A DNA stretch of 64,000 bases from Arabidopsis thaliana (taxonomy: Eukaryota > Streptophyta > Magnoliopsida > Brassicales > Brassicaceae). The notes under the pieces are model-generated. The model was not told where the DNA came from. It made no database searches and saw only the letters and a program-made list of their open reading frames with translations. Positions 1 through 12,400 of this stretch are shown here, one piece after another. The stretch is taken from the NCBI RefSeq assembly GCF_000001735.4, contig NC_003070.9, positions 15,919,971 to 15,983,970 of the forward strand, written 5' to 3'. A program made the position numbers and the translations under genes. How positions within the stretch are numbered: the stretch's first letter is position 1; every line of letters begins with the position of its first letter.

Positions 1-675
1 TGTGGAACTCTCGTTATTGTTTTGCTTATTTGCTAGAAGGTATATCGACTAACATTGTCACCAGCTAAGCTCGTACGCAACTGTTTGAGACTTAATTTAA
101 AAGACTACAAACAAGAGGCTCGCGTTAGCAGATAAGAGTGTATGTTTTAATGTTACTGAAGTGTCTCACTAGCTTTGATTCGTGTCAAAACACAAATTGA
201 CATCGTGTCGTTATTATTTTAATTATCTGCTAGTAGTTTTAACGACTAACTTCATTACCATTTCCACTTGCAGGCTTTTGCTTATGGTTTTTTTAAAAAC
301 TAACTAAAACGTTATCGTGTTTATCAGATACGAACTTATCCTATTAGCGGTATACGGTTAGTAATCAGAGAATGTTATTAGTTTTGCGTTAGCAGATACG
401 AGATTATCGCGATACTAATGTTATTAAATAGCGATATAAGTTTTGATTCTTGTTTAAAAACCCAAACCAACAACGTGTGGAATCGATATGAAATTATCAT
501 GTTATCAAATTATCGTCGTACACAATTGTTTGAGACTTATTTTAAAAGGCTACGAATAAAAAGGCTTGCGTTAGCAGATAAGAGATTATCGCGATATTAA
601 TGTTACTAAAGCGTCCCACTAGTTTTGAATCGTGTCGAAACACAAATTGACATCGTGTCGTTAAGTTTTTAATAC
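1..675. repeat. Degenerate satellite-like tandem repeats
   Basis: Three diverged copies of a block built on CGTTAGCAGATAAGAG start near 123, 387 and 569. Two of them continue into a shared stretch ending in ACACAAATTGACATCGTGTC (about 190-210 and 640-660). The opening TGTGGAA and the TGTTTGAGACTTA motif (near 82 and 528) also recur. The spacings (264 and 182 bp) are irregular, so this is an old decayed array rather than a clean satellite. I do not recognise it as the 178-bp centromere repeat. No credible gene lies here. Confidence 0.6.
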
Positions 676-1119
676 CCGCAACCTCACAAATATCACATTT
701 TTTATGTTTCCAATGTCGATGAGGTGTATCTTCAAATATATCTTCAGCAATTAATGCTGCTGAGGTACACTATAACTTGATATTGTTATTTCGGTTTTAT
801 AGGAGTATTTTTGGAAGAAAATATGTTACAGAGGAGAGAGGTTTTATTATCAAGTTATCATGCATAGTTACTTATTTTTTCAAACATCTGAGCATACCAA
901 TTAATATAGCCCTTAAAAATATATACATGGAAGAAGTTTTAATTAAGAATGTATACATGTAGATTTGATATTTGGGTGGGATTAATCTTGCAAAACGAAT
1001 ATTCCAACTATACCCCTACAGGTCAGAGATATTTGTAGGCGACTGAAAAAAATATCGGACATTAAATGCGTTGACAGAAACAAGACATTAAATTAGCCTA
1101 CTTTTAGCAGCTACATATG

Positions 1120-1890
1120 TAATTAATGATAACATAACAAAACAAGTAAGCAAAATGTTATCGAACTAAGTTACAATCTAACCTGCTGATGATCATCCCC
1201 CTATAAAGAAATTTAAAACCAAATTAACAATATTGAAGACATGCGGGTTACGAAAATGTTACTCGATAATAATGTGATTAACAATTAACAAGCCACACAA
1301 AGACCTTAACCAAAGGTTGTCAACTATACAACCGTTTTAAATATTTATTCAACACACGAACTATCTAACCTGGTCGTTACCGGCTGTAGTTTTACCGCTT
1401 CCCATATCAATGTCGCCCTACAACATAAGAGATACGGTCGGAATTGCGAAGCTAAAGAAGGAGTAAAAACTGGATATTTTGTTTGTTATCGGATATGTAT
1501 GTTAACAATTAACAATCTTTTTTGTGTTATCGGATAAGTATGTTAACAATCGGATATTTTGTTTGTTATCAGATAAGTATGTTAACAGAAGAGATACAGT
1601 CGGAATTGCGAAGTTAAAGAAGGAGCAAAAACTGGATGTTTTGTTTGTTATCGTATAAGTATGTTAACAATTAACAATCATTTTGGTTGATAATCATTTA
1701 TTTTCGTTCCCGAAGATACACTAATCTAACATAAAAAGTATGTTGATGTTATCAAAATAAGTTACAATCCAACATGCCGATGATCATCCACCTATAACGA
1801 AATTGAAAATCAAATTAACAATATTTTTCACAACCGGTTACTAATTTGTTACCCGATAATAGTGTGAATACCAATTATGTTGGACAATGA
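1120..1890. repeat. Diverged direct duplication
   Basis: A block near 1145-1275, recognisable by GTTACAATCTAACCTGC and ATGATCATCC, returns diverged near 1760-1885, about 605 bp downstream. Between them a second unit (GAGATACGGTCGGAATTGCG, near 1429) recurs about 159 bp later (near 1588), followed both times by a TTTGTTTGTTATC...GTATGTTAAC motif. It appears to be decayed non-coding repeat DNA. Confidence 0.55.
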
Positions 1891-4800
1891 TATTTCTCAT
1901 CAATCATGCCGGACAATAATATCTGTTGTCTGACATAATATTAGACTAGAGATAATAAATGTTTTAAAATATAATAAAAGGATACAATAATATTTATAAA
2001 GTGAACAGAAAAAAATAATACAATATTATAATGAATAACTCAACTTTACAATCTTCTAAATACATATAGTGATAATACCCTAAAATTAACCTCATTAAAA
2101 AAGGTTGGCGCACAACATTTAGGTGAAGGAATTGTATTAAAGAATTAAAAGATGTATGATTTTTTTGATCATCCCATTTCTATTTATTTCCAATTTTTTC
2201 TTCTTCTATTACAACTTTTAATATATAATATAACTATTTACGTATATTTTAACAATTTTCTCAATAAATCATTAGAAAAATTAGATATACATATGTACCA
2301 CAAAGCATTTCTTATTTTAAATCTTTATTTTAAACTAAATAAAGAAATAAAAGAGAAAAAAACATAACTTTTTTTTGCAAAACATTATAATCTAATTTAA
2401 ATCATTATTTTAGATTAGATCAGGAAATATCCCAAGATATCCGGGAATATCATATATTTGGTAATGGAAAATGAAGTCACATATATTATATTATGGCATC
2501 AGGTGATTATGGGATTATTTAAAATTTTGTTGTTATACCAAAATTTTTGGATAATAATAAATAAAATAATTAAAATCGTGGGTGATCTATGACAGTGATG
2601 ATGGAAGATGCAAAGAGATACACATGACACATATGCACACCCACTCACATTGTTTAATATTTCCACAATCGATGGGTTGGTGTTTGAGACGGGTTTCGAT
2701 TTTCGAAAGTTAAATTTTCTAGGTGATGTTTCTTTGATACAAAATACTCTTTAAAAAATATGTTTTCTCTACCTGAAACTTACTATATATTATGAATTAA
2801 AAATAAAAAGAAAACCATGTAGGTCTTCCTCTTAGTCATAGGTAGGTCATCCTTGCACATGAAGATACTAAAATGAATCGATTAGTCTATTGTTTATACT
2901 GTTTGTGGATGTCTATTTTTGTTTTTATTCTTTCTTTCTTGTTTTTGTGTGTGTGTTACTTTTGACCAACCGGTTAGCCTAAAACTAATGTCCTACCATT
3001 CAATCCTATATCTATATTTTTTCTTCTTCTTAAAACTGCGGGTTTTACAGATAAGAATCATAATAATTTTTATTTTGAAATTCACAATATAGAAAGAAAA
3101 AAAAAAAGGAAACCGAACATATTATATTCATATATATATATATATATATATAATAAAATGTATTATATGATAAATTATATAATTACTTTTAAAATAAAGT
3201 TTCTTCTTATTATTAAACTGAATATAAAAAAGAAGTATATATATATATATATATATACAATGCCACAATCACCACCTATAGTTCCTACGCCTTATTTTGG
3301 TATGTGGATTTCACCTTAGATTAACAAAAGTTATTTTTAAAGGTTTCAAAAACTTGTTTATTAGTCATACAAATCACCACATAATATTTTTCATATAAAT
3401 TTTGGATGGAATGATAATTGATCATCCATCCAAAACTTATTATTAGAGTTCTAATCAAATGTTTAATTCAAAAGATAAATGCACTTTGGTAACATATGTA
3501 GCAAATAATTTATCTTAGATTTTTTGACATGCATCATCACATTCTCAAAATCGAGATTTAAAATATAAATTATAATTTATCTTAAATTTTTCGACATGCA
3601 TCATCACATTCCTAAAATCGGGATATAAAAATATAAATTAAATATCGTTAGGTTACTTTGAATTAATACCTAACAATCAACCTCTAATTAATTTAGAGAA
3701 TTTTCTTAGTGTTACTATTTGGTATAACTTTTGGTCCTATGAGCCAATTATAGATATACATGAACTTGACCTTGTGATCGTCTAGATAACTTGATTAGTA
3801 AGACCATCATTACTTGAATTCTCGTCAGTGGGTAGTACACCAGTACTATTCTGATGAAGAACCCATGTGGTCTGTGGTCATATGACCATCAATAAATGAA
3901 ACCATCCAACTATTTTCATCGTTAATTGTACTCATGAAACTCTTAATTAAGACGGCATGATTCAGATTCTTATTATACTTCAAAATATCTTAAAATGTAC
4001 TCATGTGTTCGTTCTATTAAATTGAAATTAACCGTATCTCTTTTACACGCGTCATGAAGAGATATGAAAGGAAACAAATTAAAAGAACTTCATAGATTAT
4101 AAAATATGTTTGAACTTAGCAAACGATCCTTTTTTCTCTTGCATGCTTAGAATTAACATGTCGACCAACTATCACAAAACACCAAGAAAATAAGTGAAAT
4201 ACTCTTTGAGTGTTTCATACAGATCGAGTCAAACTTGACTCACTCGTCATTTACCTGGTATTCTAGTTTGAGTCAGGTTAATTTTACTTTAGGAGGCTAT
4301 ACGAATCTTGACAAAAAAAAATTGTAGTTAATATTAATATATATATATATATATATAAGTATGTGTTTAGCTACACTATAATATATAATCTACTCATTAG
4401 TTGTACGTGAAGGTTAAAACCGTTTGAGACGTTGTCCATAACATGCTTAAATTGCTTGATTTACTTTTTTGTTTGAGTTCAAGTGGATAATCCTAATTAT
4501 TAATGACATAAACATATTACTACATTTAAGCTTATAATATTTATAAAACGTGGGAGGTTAAATGTTTTAATTATCTATATAGTACTAATCATGATGAGAC
4601 ATGAGGACACCTAGCTGTCTAGCGGAGCATGCAACATGCACCAGAGAGATTAAGAAGTTGTCATTCTTTCGAAAATACCCAAAAAAAATGATGGGGGTAA
4701 TTCAACCGTGGAGGAGTTAAAATGCCAAATGATAGAGTTGAAGAACCACGTTTTAAGGACATCAAACCGAGTTCGGCGACCAAACCGAAGATATGTGCAA

Positions 4801-6200
4801 TAAGTCATTTTGGTCTGGTTTATTTTTTACTCATCCTGTAATTTGCTTCAGTTGTAATATGGAGAGATTTGGTCAACCTACTATGTAGGAACCATCTCTT
4901 CTACTTTCCCATTATTTCCTTGCTTATAGGAGTTACGTCTCTATTTTGTTTTGTTATAACTATCACCAATGTTAATATGCATGTTGTCCTTCTTTACTTT
5001 GAGTCCCGAGAACCTTGTTTTCAGAACTCCGATCTTCTCACTATTCGCGCAAGAGTGTACATAACAGCATGATCATCGCTTACATGTACACTAAACATTT
5101 TTTTTTTTAACAGATATGACACACATGAAAAGGTATTTAATCAAGTTGGTCACTCATCAATTCGATCCGACCATCTATTATGCGACTATGCATTTAGTTT
5201 TGGATTTCACATGGTTCCAAGTTAATTAATGCCAGATAAAAAAGATTTACGGTATAGTTTTTCTTACGATGGTCATGCATTACGATAAGAACTTCAAAAT
5301 TTCTTGCACATTTAAAATCCGGTCTAAGAATCAGTGTCAAAACCTCATATAAACCATCTTATTTCACAGAATGTAAGACAATGACTAACACAAACATATA
5401 GGGTTCAAATGATTACAGCGGTACGAGCGGATAAAATCATTTACGGCATAACCACTTTTTATTTACTTTTCATAAACTATAATCTCTAATAGTAAAACCA
5501 AAAAGAAAGAAAAAAACTATCGCAGACCAACAACAGATTGCTTTTACATACAATTACGATTAGTCCGCAACGCTTTGTTGTCCGCCCTAAAAATAAAGCT
5601 GACTATATTGCTGACGGATTTATCTATCCCGACCGCCGTCACCTTTGAAACACATAACCTATATTGTCACTTCTACCACTTCTTTTTTAGATTTCAGTTA
5701 GAATGTTAATAAAAATATAATAAAATGTTTGCCATAGTGGTGTAATTCTGTTAAAATTTATCTCCAATAATTACATTAAATTATAAATATATTTGAACAA
5801 AATTAACTAAAAATATATTAAAAAGAATTCTTTATTTTTTTGGTGATTAATTTAAAATAATTCCTAATTATTACAGATTGTTTTCTAAAAATTATTATAT
5901 TTAGTTTAAAAGTTAACAGATGTAGAAATTTTCAAAACTTAAAAACTAAACTAAAAACTCCAGTTATTCAATACCTATACTAAACTAAAAATCTACTATT
6001 CCAAGAGATAAAAAAAAAAAAAAAAAATCTGTTTCCGGAGGAACCGCGTAATCCTCTTCTCCCAAGATTACAGAAACACCCTCTTCTTCATCCCACGACA
6101 GAAAAAACAAAAATAAAACAAACCGAAAGAGAGGGTAAAATAGTAAATTCACATTGACTTTCACATCCCTAGGACCAGAAAAATGGCAGAGCTTTGAAGC
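1891..6200. other. Gene-free upstream region with AT microsatellites
   Basis: I see no convincing coding region. The stretch is AT-rich and contains simple (TA)n tracts at about 3130-3153, 3235-3257 and 4338-4357. Two similar blocks near 3530-3560 and 3590-3620 share a TTTCGACATGCATCATCACATTC-type motif about 63 bp apart. Short open frames here, for example near 4869-5072, show no domain and no codon bias. Confidence 0.5.
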
Positions 6201-6210
6201 ACACACTGTC

Positions 6211-6219
6211 TATATATAA
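6211..6219 (+). promoter_or_regulatory. TATA box of the NPC1-like gene
   Basis: TATATATAA lies about 200 bp before the first candidate ATG and is followed by a CT-rich leader ((CT)n at about 6270-6290). This is the usual layout of an Arabidopsis core promoter and 5' UTR. Confidence 0.6.
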
Positions 6220-6408
6220 AAACACGCTCACATTTCTATAAAACTATAAAACCTCTTCACACCTTTGACTCTGTCTCTCTCTCTCTCTCTGTTATTTTCC
6301 TCTCCACGCCAGTTTCGTTCTGATGAAATTCTGTTGAGAATTTCGATAATACTTTGGCATCGATTTGTCTGTGAAAGGAGAACAAATCAAATCGGCGACG
6401 AAGAAATT

Positions 6409-9400
6409 ATGAGGAGGATTATTTCTTCATCGCTTCTTCTCCTGGAAAGTCCTTCTTCTCCCTTTTTATTTCAATTTCTTTCAATCAATTTTGCTTCTCC
6501 AATCTTCTGGCAATTTTTTTTGTACTTTTCTGAATTTTTTTTTGTTGGCTTGAAGATTTTTGAAATCCATTTTTTCTATTATGTGAAAACCATTATACAA
6601 AATAGTGATTTATCAAAAAACAAAAAATTCGAATTCTGTAACAAAAAAAAAAGAAATTGTGGAATTTTATCTTGTTAAATCCAGCTTTTTCTATTAGTTT
6701 GTATTATTTAGATTGTATTGATGATTAACATTGATATACAACTTTTTTTTTTTGAAATGTATATATAGATTATTTTTTTATATATATTTTTTTGTCCTCC
6801 GAAATTAATTAGAGTTCAAATGAATCATTTCTAAGGAATATTGTTTACGTAAGTGATATGATGCGGTTGAACACAATTTTCTCGTGCCAAGCTATACGAT
6901 TTGATTTTTTGAAATTTGTTTTTTTTTGCTATTTTGTGAAATTAATTATACAATTTCCTTTTTTGTTTTTTTGAAAGTCTCTGAATTTGAGGTTGTTGTT
7001 GTTGTGTTTTGTACCAATGCAGATTCTGTTTGTTGGTTATGGAGTGGAAGCAAAACAATCAGCAGGATATTGTGCTATGTATGATATCTGTGGAGCAAGA
7101 AGTGATGGGAAAGTACTAAATTGCCCTTTCAACATTCCTTCTGTGAAGGTCAGTGTTTTTTTTTTCTTCTTCTTCTATTAATTACTCAAAAAGATGATTT
7201 TGTTGATTGTTTCTCTACTAATGCTCTTCACTCTTCTTCTTCTAGCCTGATGATTTGTTATCTTCAAAGATTCAAAGCTTATGTCCAACAATCACTGGCA
7301 ATGTTTGTTGCACAGAGACTCAATTTGATACATTACGTTCGCAAGTTCAACAGGTACCAAAAACACCATTCTTTGAATCTCTTCTTTTTCAAGATTCAAG
7401 ATTTTCAAATGTGTGTGTATATTTTTTTTTTTTTTTGTTATCAGGCTATTCCTTTTATTGTTGGTTGTCCAGCATGTTTGAGGAACTTTCTGAATCTTTT
7501 TTGTGAACTTACTTGTTCTCCGGATCAGAGTTTGTTTATCAATGTAACTTCTACTACAAAGGTAATAACTTTTTGAATAATCCATTGTCTAGTTGCTTCA
7601 ACGTTGAGTAGCTTTAAGTCTAATTTCTGTGTTTTGTTTGGTAGGTCAAGAATAATTCTACTGTAGATGGAATTCAGTACTATATAACTGATGATTTTGG
7701 AGCTGGGATGTATGAATCTTGCAAAAATGTAAAATTTGGTAGCTCGAATAGCCGAGCTTTAGACTTTCTCGGAGCCGGTGCAAAGAACTTTAAGGGTAGA
7801 TGTTTATTTGATATGTCTCAAGACTAGTTCAATTGTGTTTACTTATCTTGGAATAACTGAGATGTTTGTTGTGTCATCAGAGTGGTTTACATTTATTGGT
7901 CAGAAAGCGGGTGTCAATTTGCCAGGCTCACCGTATGGGATCGCTTTTTTGCCAACACCGCCTGTGTCGTCTGGAATGAGGCCTATGAATGTGTCTATTT
8001 ATTCATGTGGTGATGAGTCTCTTGGCTGTTCTTGTGGTGATTGTCCTTCTGCAGCTACTTGCTCTAGTAAAGCAGAAGTGCCTACTCAGAAAAAACATTC
8101 TTGCTCTATCAAGATTGGATCACTTGAGGTGAGTATGGACTTTGTTTTTCTTTTTTTACGAATGCTTGTGAAATGAAGTGTTACTTAACATGGTCCTGGT
8201 TGGTTAATCATGCAGGTGAAATGTGTTGATTTCATATTAGCCATTTTGTATATTGTATTGGTTTCATTGTTTCTTGGAGGAGGTTTACTTCACCCAGTAA
8301 GGGGTAAGAAAAAGACCTCACAGATGGGAACATTGTCAGAAGCTAGTGGAGAACGAAATTCTGTTAATCAGCAAAAACCAGACACTATTCAATCGCAGGT
8401 ACTTAATGCTCAGCACTACGATATTTGAAGTTTGAGCTGCTGTAAGATGCTCATTGCTTTGTTATGTGTTCTTTTGGTTCTCTCAGATGTTACAAAATAC
8501 TCCACAGAGAAACTGGGGTCAGCTATCGACAGTACAAGGACACTTGGCCAACTTTTACGGGTACTTGAAATTTCTACATTTCTTCACTTAGCTTTAAAAG
8601 AGGATTCCTGACATTGTTGTGTTATCTGCTTTCAGGAAGTATGGGATTTGGGTAGCAAGACACCCCACTCTTGTTTTGTGTTTGTCAGTCTCTGTAGTTC
8701 TTCTCCTTTGTGTGGGTCTGATCCGGTTCAAAGTTGAGACACGGCCTGATAAGGTATGTACTTGGTTTCTTTGCCCCTTTCTTATTGCTGTTACAAGCTA
8801 TTGCTATATGCAACCTTTGTAAATGTTTTTATATTGTATGTTGCAGCTGTGGGTAGGATCAGGTAGCAGAGCTGCTGAAGAGAAACAATTCTTTGACACT
8901 CATCTTGCTCCTTTCTACAGAATTGAACAGGTTCACATTTCTATCAGCTTGTTTCTATAACTTAAAGTTCTTGTGCTGGATAATGCAGCCTTTTTTTTTC
9001 ATATGGGGGACGAAACATTAAGCTTCTCTTTTGTATAAGTGGTACTTTTCACAATGTTATGAAAATTTATGCAGCTAATAATAGCAACAGTTCAAACATC
9101 TTCTCACGAAAAGGCGCCAGAGATTTTGACAGATGACAATATTAAGTTACTTTTTGACATACAAAAGAAGGTATCCCAACTATTTTCAAATCCATCTAAT
9201 CACCCATATAATGTTTTTATGTACCGGACATGTAAAAAGTTGTTTAATATGGTAGGTCGATGGACTTCGGGCAAATCACTCAGGTTCAATGGTTTCTCTG
9301 ACAGATATCTGCATGAAACCCCTGGGAGAGGATTGTGCCACACAGAGTGTTCTGCAGGTTGCACTACTTCCTTTTTACCACCCGTTTTTAGCTTTTCCTC

Positions 9401-12400
9401 GTTTGACAAATAGTCACTAACGTATCTGGTGGATTTTTCTTGCTTTTGGAAGCAGTATTTCAAAATGAAACCAGAAAATTATGACGACTATGGAGGCGTT
9501 GATCATGTTAAATATTGTTTTGAGGTAACTTCGTTACGTAACATTTCACGGTTAACAGATTCATACCTTCTTTTGGATAAGAAACAGATTCATACTTGCA
9601 TTCCTCAGTTTTAGTCTAAATTGTTCCATTTGAATAATTCTGTCTCACCACTTTTCTTCAGCATTTCACCTCGACAGAATCATGTTTGAGTGCATTTAAG
9701 GGTCCACTTGATCCAACTACTGCACTGGGAGGTTTCTCAGGGAACAGTTTTAGTGAGGTAGTATTCTTCAGTTTGTTAAACTAACTACATAGAGTTAGTG
9801 AATTCATATCAGTATCTGATACCCCTTGACATGCTTTCGACAGGCTTCTGCTTTTCTTGTGACTTATCCTGTGGACAATTTTGTTGACAATAAAGGTAAC
9901 AAAACTGAGAAAGCAGTAGCATGGGAGAAAGCCTTTATCCAACTGGCCAAGGTTAATTCATTATTTTTGTAATGTTCTTGTTCGATGCTATCGTTCTTGT
10001 TCCTTCATTTACATTAGTACTCTTTATGTGACAGGATGAGTTGTTGCCAATGGTTCAAGCAAAAAATTTAACTCTTTCTTTCTCGTCGGAAAGTTCTATT
10101 GAAGAAGAACTGAAAAGAGAAAGCACAGCAGATGTCATAACTATAGCCGTGAGTTTCCTTATTGTATCTTCTCATTGCTTCTAAGTTTGTTTTTCGTTCA
10201 TACTCTATTGGGTTTCTAATATGTCTTTCATGTCTTCTATTTCTCATGTTTCTTTGCTTCAGATAAGTTATCTTGTCATGTTTGCCTATATATCACTCAC
10301 ACTTGGAGATTCACCTCGCTTAAAGTCCTTTTACATTACATCCAAGGTATGCTAATGGTTCATTGTTAGAATCTCTGTATTGTAGTGTTACTCTGACACT
10401 CTTAATGAAGTTACTTTCAAACCCTAGTGGACATATTTCCTTCTTAATTTCAGGTTCTGCTTGGTCTATCTGGTGTTCTACTTGTCATGCTTTCTGTCCT
10501 TGGCTCTGTAGGATTTTTCAGTGCCGTTGGGATGAAATCGACTCTAATCATAATGGAAGTTATACCTTTTCTTGTTTTGGCTGTAAGTCGTGTCTATTTC
10601 TAATATTGCTTGCAACTTCAATATGTTAGCTGATGTTGTGGCGACGTTCTTCATATTGTTCTTAATTTTTTTTTACTTCTACTTGGAATATTTTTATCGA
10701 CAGGTCGGTGTTGATAATATGTGCATCCTGGTTCATGCTGTCAAGAGGCAAGAGCAAGAGCTGCCTTTGGAAAGAAGAATTAGCAATGCCCTTATGGAAG
10801 TTGGACCATCGATTACTCTAGCAAGTTTAGCCGAGATTTTAGCTTTCGCTGTTGGTGCTTTCATTAAAATGCCAGCTGTTCGAGTATTCTCCATGTTTGC
10901 TGGTCAGTAAAACTCTTCAGTATACAGTTTGAATGCTTTCATTATCTACTTTTTAACGAGTATATGCATCATGCTTGCAGCATTGGCTGTCCTTTTGGAC
11001 TTTCTTCTCCAGATTACCGCGTTTGTAGCTTTGATAGTTTTTGACTTCCGACGGACGGAGGATAAGCGAGTTGATTGCTTCCCGTGTATTAAGACATCAA
11101 AATCATCTATTAGTGCTGAAAAAGGTAATCCCTTTTGAGGGTTGATGTATCATCGAATCCTTACTCATTGTAGAATTTTGTGGAATCAAATTTTCATTGG
11201 AGTTGTCTTGTGTCACCTTTCAGGGGTTGGTCAAAGAAAAGCTGGCCTTTTGACTCGATATATGAAGGTACTTTAATAATCAACTTATATACCATCTAAT
11301 AAAACATAACATGTGGTTTTTGTTCTACATAATTTTGATTTATAAATGTACATTTTGTATGCTTCATTGTACACTTTCAGGAAGTCCATGCACCTGTTCT
11401 TAGCCATTGGATAGTCAAAATAGTGGTCATTGCCTTCTTCTTTGGCTTAGCAATGGCTGGAATTGTGAGTTATACATTTTCTGATACATAAGAAAAATGT
11501 TATGTTATCAATTTAGCCATTTAAATGATCATCTCGTAATCATCCTATTCGTGGACCATATAGGCATTGTCGACTCGTATTGAGCCTGGTTTGGAGCAAC
11601 AGATTGTTCTTCCTCAAGACTCATATCTTCAGGTTTACATTGAATCTTGCTAATGTAAAAGTATCAAATCTAAGATATCTAACAAGTGCTCCTCTTTTCC
11701 ATTTTAGGGTTACTTCAACAATATTTCTACATATCTTCGAATCGGTCCACCTTTATACTTTGTTCTGAAGAATTATAACTACAGGTATTCCACGTTCTGT
11801 TAGCTACTGATATAATTTGTTCCAACTCATTATTAAAACTCAATTTGCCTCATGTCTCAGCTCAGAATCAAGACATACAAATCAACTTTGTTCCATTAAC
11901 AAGTGTAATCCTAACTCTCTTTTAAATGAGGTATATTTCTCGTCTGCATTTATTTTCATTTCTCCTCATAGTATAATTTGGTTAGCTGTCTTTAATATAT
12001 GGTACTATTAACTGCTACAGCTTCTTTAGCTGTTGGCATTAATTGTGTCTCAGTAATTGAATAGGCATATTGTTAGCAGAGAATCTGTTCTTATTCTTTT
12101 TGAGGATCTAAATTTCATTATTTTCCATAGATTGCAAGGGCTTCTTTGACTCCGGAACTAAGCTACATAGCTAAGCCAGCTGCTTCGTGGCTCGATGACT
12201 TTCTTGTGTGGTTATCTCCCGAGGCGTTTGGATGTTGCAGAAAGTTTACAAATGGTACCTTTTGCCCCCCTGATGACCAGGTAGGTATTTGTTTTTAATT
12301 TCACTGCCGAGGTTTAGAGTCAAGATACTTTAAATTTAGTGGTCCCATATACAGCTACAAACATAAGTAGAGTTGAATGAACTGACATGCAGAAAAAAGT

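Noticed and set aside
384..670. 182-bp spacing suggesting the centromere satellite
   Set aside because: The sequence does not resemble the Arabidopsis 178-bp repeat, and the other spacing is 264 bp.
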